Shown: piece after piece, positions 31,536-41,280 of the stretch
How positions within the stretch are numbered: position 1 is the stretch's first letter
How the letters are laid out: each line of letters begins with the position of its first letter
Assembly: GCF_947500255.1 (NCBI RefSeq)
Contig: NZ_CANMRL010000002.1
Coordinates: forward strand, 248,001-312,000
DNA: 64,000 bases
Source: an uncultured Psychroserpens sp.
GTDB taxonomy: Bacteria > Bacteroidota > Bacteroidia > Flavobacteriales > Flavobacteriaceae
Direction: 5' to 3'
Position numbers and translations under genes: made by a program
Notes under the pieces: model-generated
Told to the model about the DNA's origin: nothing
Seen by the model: only the letters and a program-made list of their open reading frames with translations
Databases searched by the model: none

Positions 31536-33014
31536 TCAATCCAACTTAGGTAATTTCAATTGCCCCAAGACACTTTTTTCTTTCATCAACTTCTCGATGT
31601 CGCGAGACGTTCTTGGCGCTTCAGCAGAAAGATTAACAGGTCCATTTTCAGTAATTAAAATATCATCCTCAATTCGAACAGCAATGCCATACCATTTTGG
31701 ATCACAATCACTTCCATCAGGAATATAAATTCCAGGCTCTACTGTAATAACCATATTAGCTTCAAGCATGCCATAAAGACCTGGGTCATGCACATCCAAA
31801 CCAATATGGTGTGAAGTCCCATGAGGAAAATACTGTCGCGCGTCGGTTTCATCCTTAGCGATTCCTAAATCAATCAACCCTTTATAAACAACTTGTCTAG
31901 CTGCTGCATCGGGAGATTGCATATAATTCCCAATAACAGTCGCAGCAATTCCTGCTTCTTGTGCTTCATAAACGATATCATAGATAAGTTTCTGTTCTTT
32001 ACTAAATTTTCCGTTGGCAGGTATCGTTCTGGTAACATCTGCTGTATAGCCATGATATTCTGCACCTAAGTCCATAAGCACAAGATCATTTTCCACTTTC
32101 ATTTTGTTATTTTCGATGTAATGTAGAACGCATCCATTATTTCCTGCACCCACGATACTAGGATAGCCTTCATATTCGCTACCATATTTTTTATAGATAT
32201 ATTCGTGTACACCTTGCACTTCCGTTTCAGACATTCCAGGATGCATCGCTTTCATAATCTCTCGTTGTCCCATAGCCGAAATACGAACTGCTTTTTTTAG
32301 CAACACCATTTCTTCAGGTGTTTTAACCTCACGTAATCCAGCCATTAATCGCGATAAGGTCCTTGTGTCTCTCTTTACACTTTCAGCCTCAATTTTAGCA
32401 TTTGCATCGACTTCAATGTCATCTGTTTTATTTTCTATTTTATAGTTATTTATAAGTTTAATTTGCGATTTAAACGATTGTATCAAATCATACAAATCGG
32501 CACTATTTCGTGTATCCCTATAATCGTCTTTAAAACTGAAATACATAACAGTATCAAAAGTCGTAAAATCAATACCAGAATTTAAAAAATCACGTCCAAC
32601 AAAGACATTTTCAAAACCCAATTTTTCTATAGCACCTTCAACACCCAATCGACGTCCTGTCCACTGCTCTGCTCTAGCATTACGTTCTTGTACATACAAT
32701 CTCTCGTTGTAAGTGTTTCCATTAACATCTGTTTGATTATCAGAAAAAATGACTAAAACAGCATGAGGCTCTTTGTATCCTGTGAGATAATAAAAATTAG
32801 GATCTTGATGATATATATACTCTACATCATTGGCTCGATTACGAACTGGATTTGAAAAAAATACGGCCACGCTATTGGCTGGCATGTTTTTTCGCAACGC
32901 CTCTCTCCTACCTTTATGAAATTCTTTACTAAGGTAATCTTCTGGCAATCCATCCTGTGCAAATGTCATCAGACAGGCAAGAAATGATAAAACAAATGCA
33001 AATTGAGCTTTCAT
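31536..33014 (-). CDS. pepP: Secreted Xaa-Pro aminopeptidase (aminopeptidase P, M24B)
   Basis: 492 residues with a signal peptide (AFVLSFLACLMTFAQ). The N-terminal aminopeptidase P domain is followed by the M24 pita-bread domain. The five dimetal ligands are visible: Asp in VLMDLGAEYHGYTADVTRTIP (two), His in HGTSHHIGLDVHDPG, Glu in MVITVEPGIYIPDG and Glu in AVRIEDDILIT. It removes N-terminal residues before proline, here in the periplasm. It converges with the cupin gene and is divergent from gcvT. Confidence 0.94.
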   Translation of the reverse strand: MKAQFAFVLSFLACLMTFAQDGLPEDYLSKEFHKGRREALRKNMPANSVAVFFSNPVRNRANDVEYIYHQDPNFYYLTGYKEPHAVLVIFSDNQTDVNGNTYNERLYVQERNARAEQWTGRRLGVEGAIEKLGFENVFVGRDFLNSGIDFTTFDTVMYFSFKDDYRDTRNSADLYDLIQSFKSQIKLINNYKIENKTDDIEVDANAKIEAESVKRDTRTLSRLMAGLREVKTPEEMVLLKKAVRISAMGQREIMKAMHPGMSETEVQGVHEYIYKKYGSEYEGYPSIVGAGNNGCVLHYIENNKMKVENDLVLMDLGAEYHGYTADVTRTIPANGKFSKEQKLIYDIVYEAQEAGIAATVIGNYMQSPDAAARQVVYKGLIDLGIAKDETDARQYFPHGTSHHIGLDVHDPGLYGMLEANMVITVEPGIYIPDGSDCDPKWYGIAVRIEDDILITENGPVNLSAEAPRTSRDIEKLMKEKSVLGQLKLPKLD

Positions 33015-33142
33015 AATGATGATGTTTAATGTTTCTGAAAATTAATAATTATTCACTTCTTCAGAAGAAAAGACTTTAATATTAACATATTTTTAATGCT
33101 ATTTTCTTCGGAATCTAAACTTAAGAAACAGATATTTTTCGA

Positions 33143-33150
33143 TACATTTG
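33143..33150 (+). promoter_or_regulatory. Predicted -7 element for gcvT
   Basis: TACATTTG matches the Bacteroidota -7 consensus TAnnTTTG, 43 bases before the ATG at 33194. No clear -33 box. Confidence 0.45.
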
Positions 33151-33193
33151 CCTGTACAAAAAAAGAACACTAACGACTAATCATTGCTGAAAA

Positions 33194-34264
33194 ATGAAAA
33201 ACACAGCCTTAACTGAAACTCACGAAGCTCTTGGTGCTAAAATGGTTCCTTTTGCAGGATATAATATGCCTGTTCAATACGACGGAGTAAATGTAGAACA
33301 CGAAGCCGTAAGAACTGGAGTTGGCGTATTTGATGTCTCTCATATGGGTGAATTTTTAATCGAAGGACCTAACGCATTGGCTTTAATTCAGAAAGTGTGT
33401 AGCAACGATGCATCTAAGTTAACAGTTGGAAAGGCACAATATAGTTGCTTACCAAATGATGATGGAGGTATTGTTGACGATTTAATTGTCTACCGAGTAA
33501 AAGAAGAAACCTATTTACTAGTCGTTAATGCAAGTAATATTGAGAAGGACTGGAATTGGATCTCAGCAAAGAATGATGTTGGTGCCGAAATGCGAGACTT
33601 AAGTGAAGCATATTCATTACTTGCTATTCAAGGTCCAAAGGCTGTTGAAGCGATGCAGAGTTTATCAAGTCATGATCTTTCAGAAATTAAATTCTATAAC
33701 TTTGTTGTTGGTGATTTTGCAGGTATTGAGCACGTGATTATTTCTGCAACTGGTTATACTGGAAGTGGCGGATTTGAAATTTACTGTAAGAATAGTGAGG
33801 TAAAGCAAATCTGGGATAAAGTGGTTGCGGCTGGCGCAAAACCAATAGGATTAGCCGCTCGTGACACGCTGCGTTTGGAAATGGGATATTGTCTTTACGG
33901 AAATGATATCGACGACACAACATCACCTATTGAAGCTGGATTAGGATGGATCACAAAATTCACCAAAGAATTTACTAACTCTGAGGCTTTAGAAGATGAA
34001 AAGCGTCGTGGAGCAGAACGTAAGTTAGTGGCTTTCGAATTAGACGAACGTGGTATTCCGCGTCAAGGTTATGACATTGTTGACTCAAGTGGTAAAACTA
34101 TAGGGAATGTAACATCTGGCACCATGTCTCCTAGCTTAGGAAAAGGTATAGGCTTGGGTTATGTACCAACAATCTTCACCAAAATTGGTAGTAAAATCAA
34201 TATACAAATTCGTAAAAACGCAGTACCAGCTACTGTAGTAAAGTTACCTTTTTATAAAGGATAG
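33194..34264 (+). CDS. gcvT: Aminomethyltransferase, glycine cleavage T protein
   Basis: 356 residues, full length. [38 protein letters not shown] (~17-54), [51 protein letters not shown] (with the folate-binding Asp/Glu region), [11 protein letters not shown] and the C-terminal barrel [11 protein letters not shown]...[21 protein letters not shown]. It transfers the methylene group from the H-protein aminomethyl arm to tetrahydrofolate in glycine cleavage. The other gcv genes are not in this window. Confidence 0.97.
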   Translation: MKNTALTETHEALGAKMVPFAGYNMPVQYDGVNVEHEAVRTGVGVFDVSHMGEFLIEGPNALALIQKVCSNDASKLTVGKAQYSCLPNDDGGIVDDLIVYRVKEETYLLVVNASNIEKDWNWISAKNDVGAEMRDLSEAYSLLAIQGPKAVEAMQSLSSHDLSEIKFYNFVVGDFAGIEHVIISATGYTGSGGFEIYCKNSEVKQIWDKVVAAGAKPIGLAARDTLRLEMGYCLYGNDIDDTTSPIEAGLGWITKFTKEFTNSEALEDEKRRGAERKLVAFELDERGIPRQGYDIVDSSGKTIGNVTSGTMSPSLGKGIGLGYVPTIFTKIGSKINIQIRKNAVPATVVKLPFYKG

Positions 34265-34286
34265 TTTATATATTGAAGAGGGATTA

Positions 34287-35120
34287 ATGAAGGAATTTGA
34301 GAGTAAACATCGTATTTTAGTTTTAGGTGCTAGTGGCTTTATAGGTAATGCTATCTATAAAGAACTATGTGCGTATTTTAAAACTTTTGGAACCTATCGT
34401 GTCCCAAAGAAAATGTACGAAGATAATCATCATTTCTTTCCATATAATGTCGAAGAAGATGATGTTTATGAGATCTTAGAGGCTACAAAACCTTCCATTA
34501 TAATATCTTGCCTACGTGGCGATTTTAGAGCACAAACTATTGCGCATCAGCATATGACAGAATATCTTAGAGATAACGATTGTAGAATTATCTTCTTATC
34601 GTCTGCTAATGTCTTTGATGCCTACAGTAAGTATCCCAGCTACGAACTTGATAAGACCCTAAGTGATAGTATTTATGGTCACTTTAAAATAAAGATAGAA
34701 AATATGCTTTTACGGCTACCAAAGAAAAAAGTAGCTATCGTTAGACTACCAATGGTACTTGGTTCTCAATCGCCTAGATTAAAGGAGTTAAAACAGCACT
34801 TACAAGAAAAAACTGCTATTGAGATTTTTCCAAACATCATTATGAACGTAACAACAGACTCCAAAGTAACACAACAAATTCATTATATAATCAACCGAAA
34901 TAAGTATGGTGTTTTTCACTTAGGAAGTACAGATCTTGTGCATCATGACGAATATATTAAAGACATTATCAACCAATTATCTTCTAAAAATGGAGTTATC
35001 TACAAGCATGTTTATACCACAAATGAAGATCGTTATCTCGCTGTTTTACCTAAATTCAATAAACTGCCAAAACACCTAGAAATTACTAGCTCTGAGGTTT
35101 TAAAAGAGCTATTAAAGTAA
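34287..35120 (+). CDS. NAD-dependent epimerase/RmlD-like SDR protein
   Basis: 277 residues. Rossmann start RILVLGASGFIGNAIYKEL (~9-27), then IIFLSSANVFDAYSKYPSYELD and YGHFKIKIENMLL (Y-x3-K, ~129-133), VAIVRLPMVLG. It resembles dTDP-4-dehydrorhamnose reductase-like and other extended SDRs acting on nucleotide sugars; the substrate is not evident. It starts 22 bases after gcvT and is likely co-transcribed with it. Confidence 0.88.
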   Translation: MKEFESKHRILVLGASGFIGNAIYKELCAYFKTFGTYRVPKKMYEDNHHFFPYNVEEDDVYEILEATKPSIIISCLRGDFRAQTIAHQHMTEYLRDNDCRIIFLSSANVFDAYSKYPSYELDKTLSDSIYGHFKIKIENMLLRLPKKKVAIVRLPMVLGSQSPRLKELKQHLQEKTAIEIFPNIIMNVTTDSKVTQQIHYIINRNKYGVFHLGSTDLVHHDEYIKDIINQLSSKNGVIYKHVYTTNEDRYLAVLPKFNKLPKHLEITSSEVLKELLK

Positions 35121-35235
35121 TAAAAATTACAGTTTAAAGTAAAAAGTATTCGCTTCGTCTTTTTTTATAGCTTCTACCGCTTATTCCTCTTATTTTAGAT
35201 CAAATTATAGTACCTTTAATTAAATAATCTACACT

Positions 35236-35526
35236 ATGAGTTTGATGAAAGATGAGAATATTGAAAAAAGATTACTTCGTTTTCCTGATTGGGAACACAG
35301 AAATAATGCATTATATGCCGAATTTGAGTTTGATAATTTCAAAGATTGTTTTAGTGCAATGAGCAGAATAGCATTTGAGTGTGAAATTCAAAACCATCAT
35401 CCTGAATGGACAAATGTCTATAATGTTCTAAAAATCTCGTTATCAACTCATGACGAAAATGGTGTTACCGAAAAAGATTTCAAATTAGCTGAAGCTATCG
35501 AAGCTATTGTTGAAGTCCAAGAGTAA
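35236..35526 (+). CDS. phhB: 4a-hydroxytetrahydrobiopterin dehydratase (PCD/DCoH)
   Basis: 96 residues, the family length. The active-site motif is EIQNHHPEWTNVYNVLKISLSTHDENGVTEKDFKLA (~54-89), with the His-His and the distal His/Asp of pterin-4a-carbinolamine dehydratases; it opens LLRFPDWEHRNNALYAEFEF. It dehydrates the pterin carbinolamine produced by aromatic amino acid hydroxylases. A TACCTTTA -7-like element lies about 20 bases upstream. No hydroxylase gene is nearby. Confidence 0.93.
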   Translation: MSLMKDENIEKRLLRFPDWEHRNNALYAEFEFDNFKDCFSAMSRIAFECEIQNHHPEWTNVYNVLKISLSTHDENGVTEKDFKLAEAIEAIVEVQE

Positions 35527-35573
35527 TATTTGGTTCGGTTTTTGATTCATTTTTTCCTGTCAAAACACGGTTT

Positions 35574-37631
35574 ATGCATAAACATATATCTACATTTTTA
35601 ATCTTGCTCGTTTGCTGTTTTGGTTTTAGCCAAGATAAAAACCTGTTTTGCGATCAATTACAAGCATTGAAAAACGTAGTTAAAAACAATCATTATGCTC
35701 CTAAAGTAATAAATGATAGTTTATCGGCTAATGTGTTTGATTTATTTCTCCACAGTTTGGACGAAGACAAACGTTTATTCACTTACAATGATGTAAACAC
35801 CTTTGAAGAAGATCGTTACAACCTAGACGATTATATTAACAATAGCACATGTGGTTTCATTGATAAATACGTGACCATCTTAACCCAACGTATTGAAAAC
35901 TCAAAACAGGTTATTCGCGCTTTAGAAAATGAAGTCTTCGATTATTCTGGTAAAGATACACTACGATTTAAATCCGAAGCCACCTATAAGTATTTTAAAA
36001 ATGATTTGGCCATACAAAAATATTGGAGTAAGCGAATGCGCTATAACATTCTCTACGCATTGGTAGAAAATGATTCGGTTTTAGAACACCTTCAGAGCAA
36101 CTTCAAAACTTTTGAATCCGAGTTTAAGTCCAAATTCATTCAAAAAGAAATCTGTCAACTTGAAGAATTAAAAAACAGGTTAGGCAACGTCGATAATTTT
36201 GTCAAAGAAGCATTTTTAAATGCCTACCTTCAATATCATGACCCCAATTCGTTATTTTTTACACCTACCGAAAAAGATATCTATGAAAACTCTTTGTCAA
36301 GTAATCAATTATCTTTTGGAATAATTACTGCTAAGAATGACAATGGAGATATTATTATCGCGCACATCACACCAGGAAGTGCCGCTTTTAACAATGGGAG
36401 TTTTGAAGTTAACGATATTATCAAATCAATTAAATCTGATACAAAAACTCTAGAGACATACTGTATTTCAAACGAAGATGTTCTGGCGTTTACAAGTCAT
36501 GAAGATCATCATACGGCTACATTTAAAATCAAAAAACAAAATGGAATTGTAAAAGATGTTGAACTCACAAAAACAGAAACCAAAATTGAAGAAAACACAG
36601 TAGACGGTTTCATTATTGAAAGCACATCAAAATTGGGCTACATCAATATTCCGAGTTTCTATTCCGATTTTGAATCACCTAACGGTTTAGGACTTGCCAA
36701 TGATGTTGCCAAAGAGTTGTACAAACTTCAAAAAGATAAAATTGAAGGCCTAATCATAGACCTTAGGTTTAATGGAGGTGGTTCTATGAAAGAAGCTGCT
36801 GATCTCTCGGGAATGTTTATTAATAGAGGCCCTATTTCTATTTTAAAATATAACAATGGTGAAACCTATACCATTAGAGATATTAATCGTGGCTCTTTGT
36901 TCACAAAACCAATTATCATCTTGGTGAACAATTATAGTGCTTCTGCTTCAGAGTTTTTTGCAGCAACAATGCAAGATTATAACAGAGCCATCATCGTTGG
37001 AGCTACGACACATGGAAAGGCCTCGGCTCAATCAATTTTACCATTAGGAAATGATGAGTCTTTAGGCTATTCTAAGCTAACTGTAGAAAAATTTTATCGA
37101 GTTACTGGTAAAAGCCATCAGTCTGTTGGTGTCATTCCAGATATTATTCTACCAAGCATCTATGACGGTTTTGGAACTCAAGAGCAATATGAAGCTTTTG
37201 CGCTTCAAAATGATTCTATTGCCGCAGTAAAAAAATTCTCGAAATTAAAACCACTCCCTATTGAGGAACTAAGAAAAAAGAGTCTCTTGAGGGTTGCCAA
37301 TGATGCTCCTTTTAAATCTGTTAAAGACCTTAATAAGCTAATTATTGACAACTATTTTAATTTAGATACTGAATATCTCCTTACTCTTGAGAATGTACAC
37401 AGAGAAATGACAAATTATCGTACACAATGGGAAATTATCAATAAACCTATCGATGCAAACGACTCTGATTTTACAGTTAAAAATTCGAAATTCACCAAAG
37501 AATTAGTAAATTATACCGATACTCAAAAAGCAATAAATGAATCAATTATAAAAGATATTAAACAAGATATTTATATTGAAGAAGCCCATGCTATACTTCA
37601 AGATTTACTTGATTTAAACCCTCTAAACTAA
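35574..37631 (+). CDS. prc: Secreted C-terminal processing (Prc/Tsp-type) S41 peptidase
   Basis: 685 residues with signal peptide ILLVCCFGFSQ. N-terminal helical domain with LHSLDEDKRLFTYNDV (~58-73) and LQYHDPNSLFF, a PDZ-like domain (~235-330; GIITAKNDNGDIIIAHITPGSAAFNNG), then the S41 core: IIDLRFNGGGSMKEAADL, catalytic Ser in VNNYSASASEFFAATM and Lys in GATTHGKASAQSILPLG. Both catalytic residues are present. It degrades or trims periplasmic proteins. It is followed after two bases by a secreted protein gene. Confidence 0.94.
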   Translation: MHKHISTFLILLVCCFGFSQDKNLFCDQLQALKNVVKNNHYAPKVINDSLSANVFDLFLHSLDEDKRLFTYNDVNTFEEDRYNLDDYINNSTCGFIDKYVTILTQRIENSKQVIRALENEVFDYSGKDTLRFKSEATYKYFKNDLAIQKYWSKRMRYNILYALVENDSVLEHLQSNFKTFESEFKSKFIQKEICQLEELKNRLGNVDNFVKEAFLNAYLQYHDPNSLFFTPTEKDIYENSLSSNQLSFGIITAKNDNGDIIIAHITPGSAAFNNGSFEVNDIIKSIKSDTKTLETYCISNEDVLAFTSHEDHHTATFKIKKQNGIVKDVELTKTETKIEENTVDGFIIESTSKLGYINIPSFYSDFESPNGLGLANDVAKELYKLQKDKIEGLIIDLRFNGGGSMKEAADLSGMFINRGPISILKYNNGETYTIRDINRGSLFTKPIIILVNNYSASASEFFAATMQDYNRAIIVGATTHGKASAQSILPLGNDESLGYSKLTVEKFYRVTGKSHQSVGVIPDIILPSIYDGFGTQEQYEAFALQNDSIAAVKKFSKLKPLPIEELRKKSLLRVANDAPFKSVKDLNKLIIDNYFNLDTEYLLTLENVHREMTNYRTQWEIINKPIDANDSDFTVKNSKFTKELVNYTDTQKAINESIIKDIKQDIYIEEAHAILQDLLDLNPLN

Positions 37632-37633
37632 CC

Positions 37634-38668
37634 ATGAAATCCCTCTCCCTAAAACTAACAATTATATTGTTATTGGTTATTACAACTGTCTCTGCTCAAA
37701 ACTTTAAAAACGCTTCAGACTATTTAGAGTTTGTTGCCAAAGAACAAAAAACAATCACCCAAAGTATGTGGCGCTACACAAAAGCTGTGGCACATAATAA
37801 AAACGACAGAAGCATTAATAACAAAAGGAAAAACCTTATAAAATCAATTGATAGAGCTATTCTAAGAATTAAAAAAGCGAAGAGTTATGATGGCGATAGT
37901 TACAAAAACCAAGTCTTAGAACATCTGAATTTTAATAAAAATTTACTTAATCAAGACTACGCAAAAATTATTGATATGAAAGCTGTTGCCGAGCAATCAT
38001 ACGATCTAATGGAAGCCTACATTTTGGCACAAGAGTTTGCCAACAAAAAAATGGAAGAATCGCAGAAAAACTATGAACGTAACTTTCATGATTATGCTAC
38101 TAAACATCGTATTGAGATTATCGAAAACGAGTCTGATCTTGGTAAAAAAATCGACATATCTAATGACGTTTTTACGCACTACAATGATTTGTATCTTATA
38201 TATTTCAAAGTATACATCAACGAAGTATATCTGTGGGAAGCAGTTAAAGTCAATGATGTAAGCGCTATTCAACAGAATGCAAATGCGCTAAACATGGCAG
38301 CAAAAGAAGGTCTAGATATCTTAAAGACAATACATAGCTACAAAAACGATAACTCCATTCTTTTGGCTACACAAAAGGTATTTGAATTTTTTATTGATGA
38401 AAGCAAACATCAAGTTCCAGTAATAACAGAGTTCTTAATTTTAAATGAAGACTTCGAAAGAATTAAAGTCTTGCTAGATCAAACACCAGAGCATACTAGA
38501 ACTCAGGTGCAAATTGACAATTACAATAAAAAAGTAAAAGACATCAATAAGGCTGCAGATCACTACAATAAAGTGAATACCAATTTAAATGAGCAACGTC
38601 AAAAAATAATTAATGATTTGTATGCGACGAATGCCAACTTTTTATCTAAGCATATTCCCAAAGACTAA
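37634..38668 (+). CDS. Secreted helical protein of unknown function
   Basis: 344 residues, signal peptide ending TTVSAQN (~23). The rest is lysine- and asparagine-rich and strongly helical (WRYTKAVAHNKNDRSINNKR; MAAKEGLDILKTIHSYKND; HYNKVNTNLNEQRQKIIND), with coiled-coil character at the C-terminus. No enzyme motif. It begins 2 bases after the Prc-type peptidase, so the two are co-transcribed; it may be its substrate, adaptor or inhibitor, which is speculation from position. Confidence 0.85.
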   Translation: MKSLSLKLTIILLLVITTVSAQNFKNASDYLEFVAKEQKTITQSMWRYTKAVAHNKNDRSINNKRKNLIKSIDRAILRIKKAKSYDGDSYKNQVLEHLNFNKNLLNQDYAKIIDMKAVAEQSYDLMEAYILAQEFANKKMEESQKNYERNFHDYATKHRIEIIENESDLGKKIDISNDVFTHYNDLYLIYFKVYINEVYLWEAVKVNDVSAIQQNANALNMAAKEGLDILKTIHSYKNDNSILLATQKVFEFFIDESKHQVPVITEFLILNEDFERIKVLLDQTPEHTRTQVQIDNYNKKVKDINKAADHYNKVNTNLNEQRQKIINDLYATNANFLSKHIPKD

Positions 38669-38677
38669 TATCTGGTA

Positions 38678-38708
38678 TTGTCAAATCGATATAATTTCGA
38701 TAATTTTG
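38678..38708 (+). promoter_or_regulatory. Bacteroidota-type promoter for yebC
   Basis: TTG (38678-38680), 20 bases, then TAATTTTG (38701-38708), a full match to TAnnTTTG. The ATG is 33 bases downstream. Confidence 0.7.
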
Positions 38709-38740
38709 GACTTCAATAATTTTTTTAAAACAACATAATA

Positions 38741-39463
38741 ATGGGAAGAGCTTTTGAATTTCGTAAAGCAAGGAAAATGAAACGATGGTCTGCAATGAGC
38801 AAAGCCTTTACTCGTATTGGTAAAGACATTGTAATGGCTGTAAAAGAAGGAGGACCTGATCCCGATTCCAATTCCCGTTTACGTGCTGTAATTCAAAATG
38901 CGAAAGCTGTAAACATGCCTAAAGATAATATTGAACGCGCCATAAAGCGTGCGTCCGATAAAAGTCAAGGCGAATATAAAGAAGTCGTTTTTGAAGGGTA
39001 TGCGCCCCATGGTATTGCTATTTTAGTTGAAACAGCAACCGATAATAATACACGTACTGTTGCAAACGTTCGTAGTTATTTCAATAAATGTGATGGTAGT
39101 TTGGGTACCTCGGGCTCTGTGGTATTTATGTTTGATCATACCTGTAATTTTAGAATTAATGCAGAAGGTCTAGATCCAGAAGAAATCGAACTCGAATTTA
39201 TCGATTATGGTGCCGAAGAAGTGTTTGCAGATGACGATGGTATATTGATCTATGCACCTTTTGAAAGCTTTGGAGCTATTCAAGCCGAATTAGAATCGAG
39301 AGATATCGAAATCTTGTCCTCTGGTTTTGAGCGTATTCCGCAGGTAACGAAAAAACTAACACCTGAACAAGCTGCTGATGTTGAAAAACTTTTAGAAAAA
39401 ATTGAAGAAGATGATGATGTACAAAACGTCTACCATACAATGGAAGAGTCTACTGATGACTAG
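38741..39463 (+). CDS. yebC: YebC/PmpR family protein
   Basis: 240 residues, typical length. FRKARKMKRWSAMSKAFTRIGKDI (~7-30), GGPDPDSNSRLRAVIQNAKAVNMPKDNIERAIKRAS (~37-72), YEGYAPHGIAILVE-like core (FEGYAPHGIAILVETATDNNTRTVANVR) and the acidic C-terminal domain. Family members act as transcription regulators, and in some bacteria aid ribosomes at proline stretches. Monocistronic, with its own promoter and terminator. Confidence 0.96.
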   Translation: MGRAFEFRKARKMKRWSAMSKAFTRIGKDIVMAVKEGGPDPDSNSRLRAVIQNAKAVNMPKDNIERAIKRASDKSQGEYKEVVFEGYAPHGIAILVETATDNNTRTVANVRSYFNKCDGSLGTSGSVVFMFDHTCNFRINAEGLDPEEIELEFIDYGAEEVFADDDGILIYAPFESFGAIQAELESRDIEILSSGFERIPQVTKKLTPEQAADVEKLLEKIEEDDDVQNVYHTMEESTDD

Positions 39464-39481
39464 AAATAAATAAAACATAAT

Positions 39482-39507
39482 GACCCGAACTTGTTTCGGG
39501 TTTTTTT
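39482..39507 (+). terminator. Rho-independent terminator
   Basis: ACCCGAA and TTCGGGT form a stem around CTTGT, followed by T7. Ends yebC just before the convergent glycosyltransferase gene. Confidence 0.87.
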
Positions 39508-39517
39508 ATGCTAAAAT

Positions 39518-40747
39518 TCACGAATTCTTCGCCTCTATCCACTTACTCATAAACTTCGTACTTTGCATAGTATGGTGTTGCAATAATTGTCCGATAAAGT
39601 TTTGCGCGCGATGTGATCTTAACCCTTTAGATACTAATTCTAAACACTCAGCAAATTGAGACTCAAATACGCTTTTCGAAAACTGAGAACTTAACATCTC
39701 AAACCCCAAAGACTGATGGGCCTTCCATAGGGTTTCATTTTGATATAACTTTACCGCGTGATGAATAAAATCTTCAGAAGAATCACAAATAAAATCATGA
39801 GTTGTATTGTCAAAAATTCCTTCAACTCCAACAGATGTCGATACAAATGACGCTCCATTTTGCATAGCATCAAACAGCTTCCCTTTTAGTCCTGCTCCAA
39901 ATCGAATTGGTGCCAAGAGTACTTTTGCTTGTTGCATAACTTCATTAACATCATTGACAAAACCTTTAATTAAAAAACCTTCTTTTTCATTATGCAACTG
40001 TGTCACTTTTTGAGAAGCATAGGCACCATAATTATGTAATTGCGCATTAGGCAATTGTTTTCTAATGCCATTCCAAATCGTTTTCTTTAAATACAGTAAT
40101 GCATCATAGTTGGGCTCGTGAAGAAAATTACCAATAGATATAAAATGCTGTCGAGATTCAAAATTTGGGAGCACTTGTTTTCGTTCTTCTGAAACTTCAT
40201 CTAGTAAAAAAGGTACATACAACAAAAGGGTCTCATCTATTTTAAATGTCGTTTTAAGCAGTTGCATTTCAGCTTTTGAAATAATCAAGCTTAAATCACA
40301 ACGATAGATGCTCGCTACTTCTCGTTTTGCTGTCTCGTTAAGTAAATGAATGCTTATCATTTCAGTAGCCTCTTTAAAGGCTTGCTGTCGCGCACGTCTT
40401 AAGAAATGTAGATCTTCAGTGTCTAACAGCTTAATAGCCTGCGGACAATGCTCTGAAACACGCCAGCCAAATTGTTCTTCGGTCATAAACCGATCAAATA
40501 GCACAACATCTGGCTTCAATTTTAAAATAAAATCGTCAAAACTGGAATGGTTAAGTTCTATAGTAACTCTATCCACACCAATCGATTCTAAATCAAATGC
40601 ATTGTCACTTTTAGCGCATGCACTAGCAAAAGTAATCGTATAGTCTTGGGATTGAAAAAACGAAATGAGTTGCATCATTCTACTTCCAGCAGCAGAACTC
40701 TTTGGTTCTGGCCATACAAAACCAATAATGAGCAACTTTTTTTTCAA
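39518..40747 (-). CDS. Glycosyltransferase family 1-like protein
   Basis: 409 residues, GT-B fold. N-terminal domain opens KKLLIIGFVWPEPKSSAAGSRM (~2-23), with VVLFDRFMTEEQFG; the C-terminal domain has FISIGNFLHEPNYDALLYL, VLLAPIRFGAGLKGKLFDAMQNG (the donor-binding Glu region replaced by K-x-F-D-A) and FVSTSVGVEGI. Such enzymes transfer a sugar from a nucleotide donor, usually in polysaccharide or protein glycosylation. No other glycan genes lie nearby. Confidence 0.88.
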   Translation of the reverse strand: MKKKLLIIGFVWPEPKSSAAGSRMMQLISFFQSQDYTITFASACAKSDNAFDLESIGVDRVTIELNHSSFDDFILKLKPDVVLFDRFMTEEQFGWRVSEHCPQAIKLLDTEDLHFLRRARQQAFKEATEMISIHLLNETAKREVASIYRCDLSLIISKAEMQLLKTTFKIDETLLLYVPFLLDEVSEERKQVLPNFESRQHFISIGNFLHEPNYDALLYLKKTIWNGIRKQLPNAQLHNYGAYASQKVTQLHNEKEGFLIKGFVNDVNEVMQQAKVLLAPIRFGAGLKGKLFDAMQNGASFVSTSVGVEGIFDNTTHDFICDSSEDFIHHAVKLYQNETLWKAHQSLGFEMLSSQFSKSVFESQFAECLELVSKGLRSHRAQNFIGQLLQHHTMQSTKFMSKWIEAKNS

Positions 40748-40758
40748 ATGAAATAAAA

Positions 40759-41232
40759 TTATTCAGGTTGTATTTGAGCACTATATTTTGCTCTAACAGC
40801 TGTTCCCCAATCGATAATAGCTTTGATCTGTTCTTCAGAAAGCTTAGCATCCCCATGTGTCCATGTGTAAGAAGGAAGTGGCATTTCCTTGGCTTCAATC
40901 ATCTCAATAAGTTCATCCATTTTATGATCCTTCTTCTTTACAGAATACGAATCCCAAGCTGATACATCAAAATGTCCTTTTCCGTGCTTTATATGATCTG
41001 CCATCCAATAATTTACAGGAGTAATACTATTATACCAAGGGTATCGCGTCACATCACTATGACAGTCAAAACAAGCATTCTTTAAAACCTCATGTACGTC
41101 GTTAGGCGGATTTGTATCTGCAATAAATGCATCAATAGATGCCATATCCCCTTCATTTTTATCTGGTCCAAAAAATTGCATAATTATTAATACAACAAGT
41201 AAACCAACTAGTATTTTTTTTATAATTTTCAT
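40759..41232 (-). CDS. Haem-binding domain protein (cytochrome-like)
   Basis: 157 residues with an N-terminal membrane anchor (~7-24). One haem c site, NACFDCHSDVTRYPWY (CxxCH), followed by SITPVNYWMADHIKHGKGHFDVSAW with candidate axial ligands, and EEQIKAIIDWG. This is the Haem_bd family, a periplasmic one-haem protein. The start of the glycosyltransferase gene lies 11 bases downstream, so the pair may be co-transcribed. Confidence 0.9.
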   Translation of the reverse strand: MKIIKKILVGLLVVLIIMQFFGPDKNEGDMASIDAFIADTNPPNDVHEVLKNACFDCHSDVTRYPWYNSITPVNYWMADHIKHGKGHFDVSAWDSYSVKKKDHKMDELIEMIEAKEMPLPSYTWTHGDAKLSEEQIKAIIDWGTAVRAKYSAQIQPE

Positions 41233-41280
41233 CTGTCTAATTTTTATCTAATTTAGAAGCATTAAAATAAGAAAATCAAT

